In this document: positions 62,235 through 64,000 of the stretch, one piece after another
How positions within the stretch are numbered: the first letter of the stretch is position 1
Layout of the letters: each line of letters starts with the position of its first letter
Assembly: GCF_002368115.1 (NCBI RefSeq)
Contig: NZ_AP018316.1
Span: 4,976,008 to 5,040,007, forward strand
Direction of reading: 5' to 3'
DNA: 64,000 bases
From: Dolichospermum compactum NIES-806
GTDB taxonomy: Bacteria > Cyanobacteriota > Cyanobacteriia > Cyanobacteriales > Nostocaceae
The notes under the pieces: model-generated
What the model saw: only the letters and a program-made list of their open reading frames with translations
Told to the model about the DNA's origin: nothing
Database searches by the model: none
Made by a program: the position numbers and the translations under genes

Positions 62235-64000
62235 ATGCTACAGTACCCACTTTATGAATTTATAGCAACTGTGCCAATGTGCTGGGAAACAAATACTCTG
62301 GCAGCAGCGTTGGATATTTTTGTTAAAGAACAGTGCGATCGCTTAGTAATAGTCAATTCCCAACAACGTCCACTTGGTGTATTGTATTCTGCTCAATTAC
62401 TGCCACAATTTTTAGCAGCGGATACTGATAATAACCTCTTAAATTTGCAACAACCACTCTCACAGGTGGATAAATCCCTTATAGAACCAATACAGACCAT
62501 AGCAGCAGCAACAAATCTGGAAAAATTCAGTTTGGTTCTCAAGGATCAAGAAACTCAACAACAAAGTAATTTAGATTGGGTGCTAGTTGATTCAGATGGT
62601 AAATATTTGGGAATTTTAAATACTTTACGCCTATTAACATTGTTAGCTCAGAAGAAAATTTCCCTTAGCTCATCCAAGGAACAAGAAAGTCACAAGTATG
62701 CAACAAACACCAAAACTTCTCACCACCAAAAAAACATCGAGCATACAGCCAATAAATATCAGCCAAAAATACACAAATCCATAGTCCACTTATTGGCTAA
62801 ATTACCCTGGCCAATTATGTTACAAACTAGTCAAGGCGAAGTAGTTACGCAAAATATCGCTTGGTGGCAACAACTGGGAGCATTAAAAGATCCTGAAGGC
62901 ATTAGAAAACAGGTAGAGACTATACTTACTCCCAAATATATTTATGCTAATCCTCAAGAAAACCAGAAAACCAATATTTCCACAACGCATAGACAAAGAA
63001 CCTCACTATCAGCTTTCCCTTTTTTACAAGAATCACCTCTACCAGTAAAGGACAGTTCTAACAACTGCGTTTTAGATACGCAATTGGGTATTTGTACTTG
63101 TGTGGTTGAAATTAAAACTGGTCAGGAACGGATTTGGCAGTTTGCCAAAATTCCTTTAGATAGTAACGAGTTAAAAATTGTGGTTTCCGAATCAGAATTA
63201 CCAGAAAATTCAGAGGAACTATGGTTAATATTAGCCACAGATGTAACTGAACAACAACAACTTTGTAAAGAATTAGCAGCAAAAAATGCTGATTTGATTC
63301 AACTCAATCGCTTAAAAGATGAGTTTTTAGCTTGCATTAGTCATGAATTAAAAACACCATTAACGGCAGTTTTAGGACTATCCCGCCTTTTGGTAGATCA
63401 ACAACTGGGACAACTAAATGAGCGTCAAGCTCGTTATGCTGGATTAATTCATCAAAGTGGCAGACATTTGATGACTGTGGTAAATGACATTTTAGATTTA
63501 ACTCGAATGGAAACGGGACAGATGGAACTTACCCTGACTCCAGTCCAAATTCAAGTAGTATGTGAAAGGGCTTTTTCAGACGTTAAAAACATTCATTATC
63601 AAACTAACAAAGCTAAACAAGTATCCCCATCAGACAATCACACTTTATCTAATCACCAATTTAGCCTAGCAATTGAACCAGGTTTAGAAGAAATGGTGGC
63701 AGATGAATTACGCTTGCGACAGATGTTAGTACATTTACTTTCTAATGCCTTTAAATTCACAGAAATATCTGGGGAAATTGGCTTACGGGTAAGCCGTTGG
63801 GAAGGTTGGATTGCCTTTACTGTTTGGGATACAGGGATTGGTATTCCTGAACAACAACAACATTTAATCTTTCAAAAATTCCAGCAATTAGAAAATCCTC
63901 TCACTCGTCAATTTGAAGGAACGGGTTTAGGATTAGTATTAACTAGAGCTTTAGCTCGTTTGCATGGTGGAGATGTCAGTTTCTTATCTCGTGAGGGTAA
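62235..64000 (+). CDS. CBS-like sensor histidine kinase (partial, runs off the window)
   Basis: From ATG 62235, 588 codons are open to the window end. The first 140 residues look like a CBS pair (TNTLAAALDIFVKEQCDRLV, DWVLVDSDGKYLGILNTL). A PAS-like stretch around 195-350 follows. The kinase core has SHELKTP with His370, the N box LLSNAFKFTE, and G boxes DTGIGIP and FEGTGLGL. It is divergent from kaiA, as is the corresponding kinase gene next to Anabaena kaiABC. Its signal is unknown. Confidence 0.88.
   Translation, partial: MLQYPLYEFIATVPMCWETNTLAAALDIFVKEQCDRLVIVNSQQRPLGVLYSAQLLPQFLAADTDNNLLNLQQPLSQVDKSLIEPIQTIAAATNLEKFSLVLKDQETQQQSNLDWVLVDSDGKYLGILNTLRLLTLLAQKKISLSSSKEQESHKYATNTKTSHHQKNIEHTANKYQPKIHKSIVHLLAKLPWPIMLQTSQGEVVTQNIAWWQQLGALKDPEGIRKQVETILTPKYIYANPQENQKTNISTTHRQRTSLSAFPFLQESPLPVKDSSNNCVLDTQLGICTCVVEIKTGQERIWQFAKIPLDSNELKIVVSESELPENSEELWLILATDVTEQQQLCKELAAKNADLIQLNRLKDEFLACISHELKTPLTAVLGLSRLLVDQQLGQLNERQARYAGLIHQSGRHLMTVVNDILDLTRMETGQMELTLTPVQIQVVCERAFSDVKNIHYQTNKAKQVSPSDNHTLSNHQFSLAIEPGLEEMVADELRLRQMLVHLLSNAFKFTEISGEIGLRVSRWEGWIAFTVWDTGIGIPEQQQHLIFQKFQQLENPLTRQFEGTGLGLVLTRALARLHGGDVSFLSREG

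Overview
The window looks like chromosomal DNA of a heterocyst-forming filamentous cyanobacterium of the Nostocales (Anabaena/Dolichospermum/Aphanizomenon/Nostoc type). The evidence is a short, Nostocales-type KaiA in a kaiABC cluster followed by a TolC-like gene in the position of hgdD (heterocyst glycolipid export), a photosystem II S4-domain gene, ndhH, HIP1 octamers (GCGATCGC, e.g. 3610-3617), heptanucleotide tandem repeats and many short dispersed repeats in AT-rich spacers. Genus is an inference from layout and protein resemblance; no search was run.

Layout. 1-2.6 kb: a Ser/Thr kinase/formylglycine-generating-enzyme fusion gene with a late frameshift, behind two tandem copies of a promoter-like module. 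2.8-7 kb: a phosphoribulokinase-like kinase, RadC, a frameshifted small membrane protein, a SemiSWEET and a radical SAM protein. 7.5-11.8 kb: a large PhoX-like/RTX secreted protein, a 2OG-Fe(II) oxygenase and a DUF4079 membrane protein. 12-13.2 kb: a higBA toxin-antitoxin pair next to a decayed second copy of the kinase gene. 13.2-15.4 kb: a CPBP protease, ClpS and two small conserved proteins. 16-24.6 kb: a B12-binding radical SAM/DUF2344 protein, rne with a long leader, rnhB, a DUF1997 protein and pheA. 25-32 kb: a GDSL hydrolase, a solitary TnpB, a MacAB-like adaptor and permease without an ATPase, and an ABC exporter.

32.5-36.2 kb holds the most interesting locus: a compact azol(in)e-type RiPP (LAP/TOMM) cluster. 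A 114-residue precursor with a 15-cysteine Cys/Gly/Arg core is followed by an E1-like leader-binding protein, a YcaO cyclodehydratase and a SagB-type dehydrogenase, with a divergent ABC exporter beside it. A hairpin between precursor and enzymes could set their expression ratio.

36-48.6 kb: a sugar ABC importer lacking its ATPase, a yfbK-like remnant, an M16 peptidase, an alpha/beta hydrolase, a HugZ-like protein, an SDR-CIA30 fusion, thiD, a coiled-coil membrane protein and ndhH. 49-55.3 kb: a restriction-modification gene split by an in-frame stop, rsmH, tRNA-Val, the PSII S4 protein and two conserved proteins. 55.3-64 kb: hgdD and kaiCBA on the minus strand, an IS element inserted directly upstream of kaiA, and a CBS-like histidine kinase running off the end.

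At least five genes here are broken (kinase-FGE and its second copy, the small membrane protein, yfbK, the R-M gene). Several related short inverted-repeat elements occupy the spacers. Together this suggests a repeat-rich genome under decay, though some single-base frameshifts could be sequencing errors.
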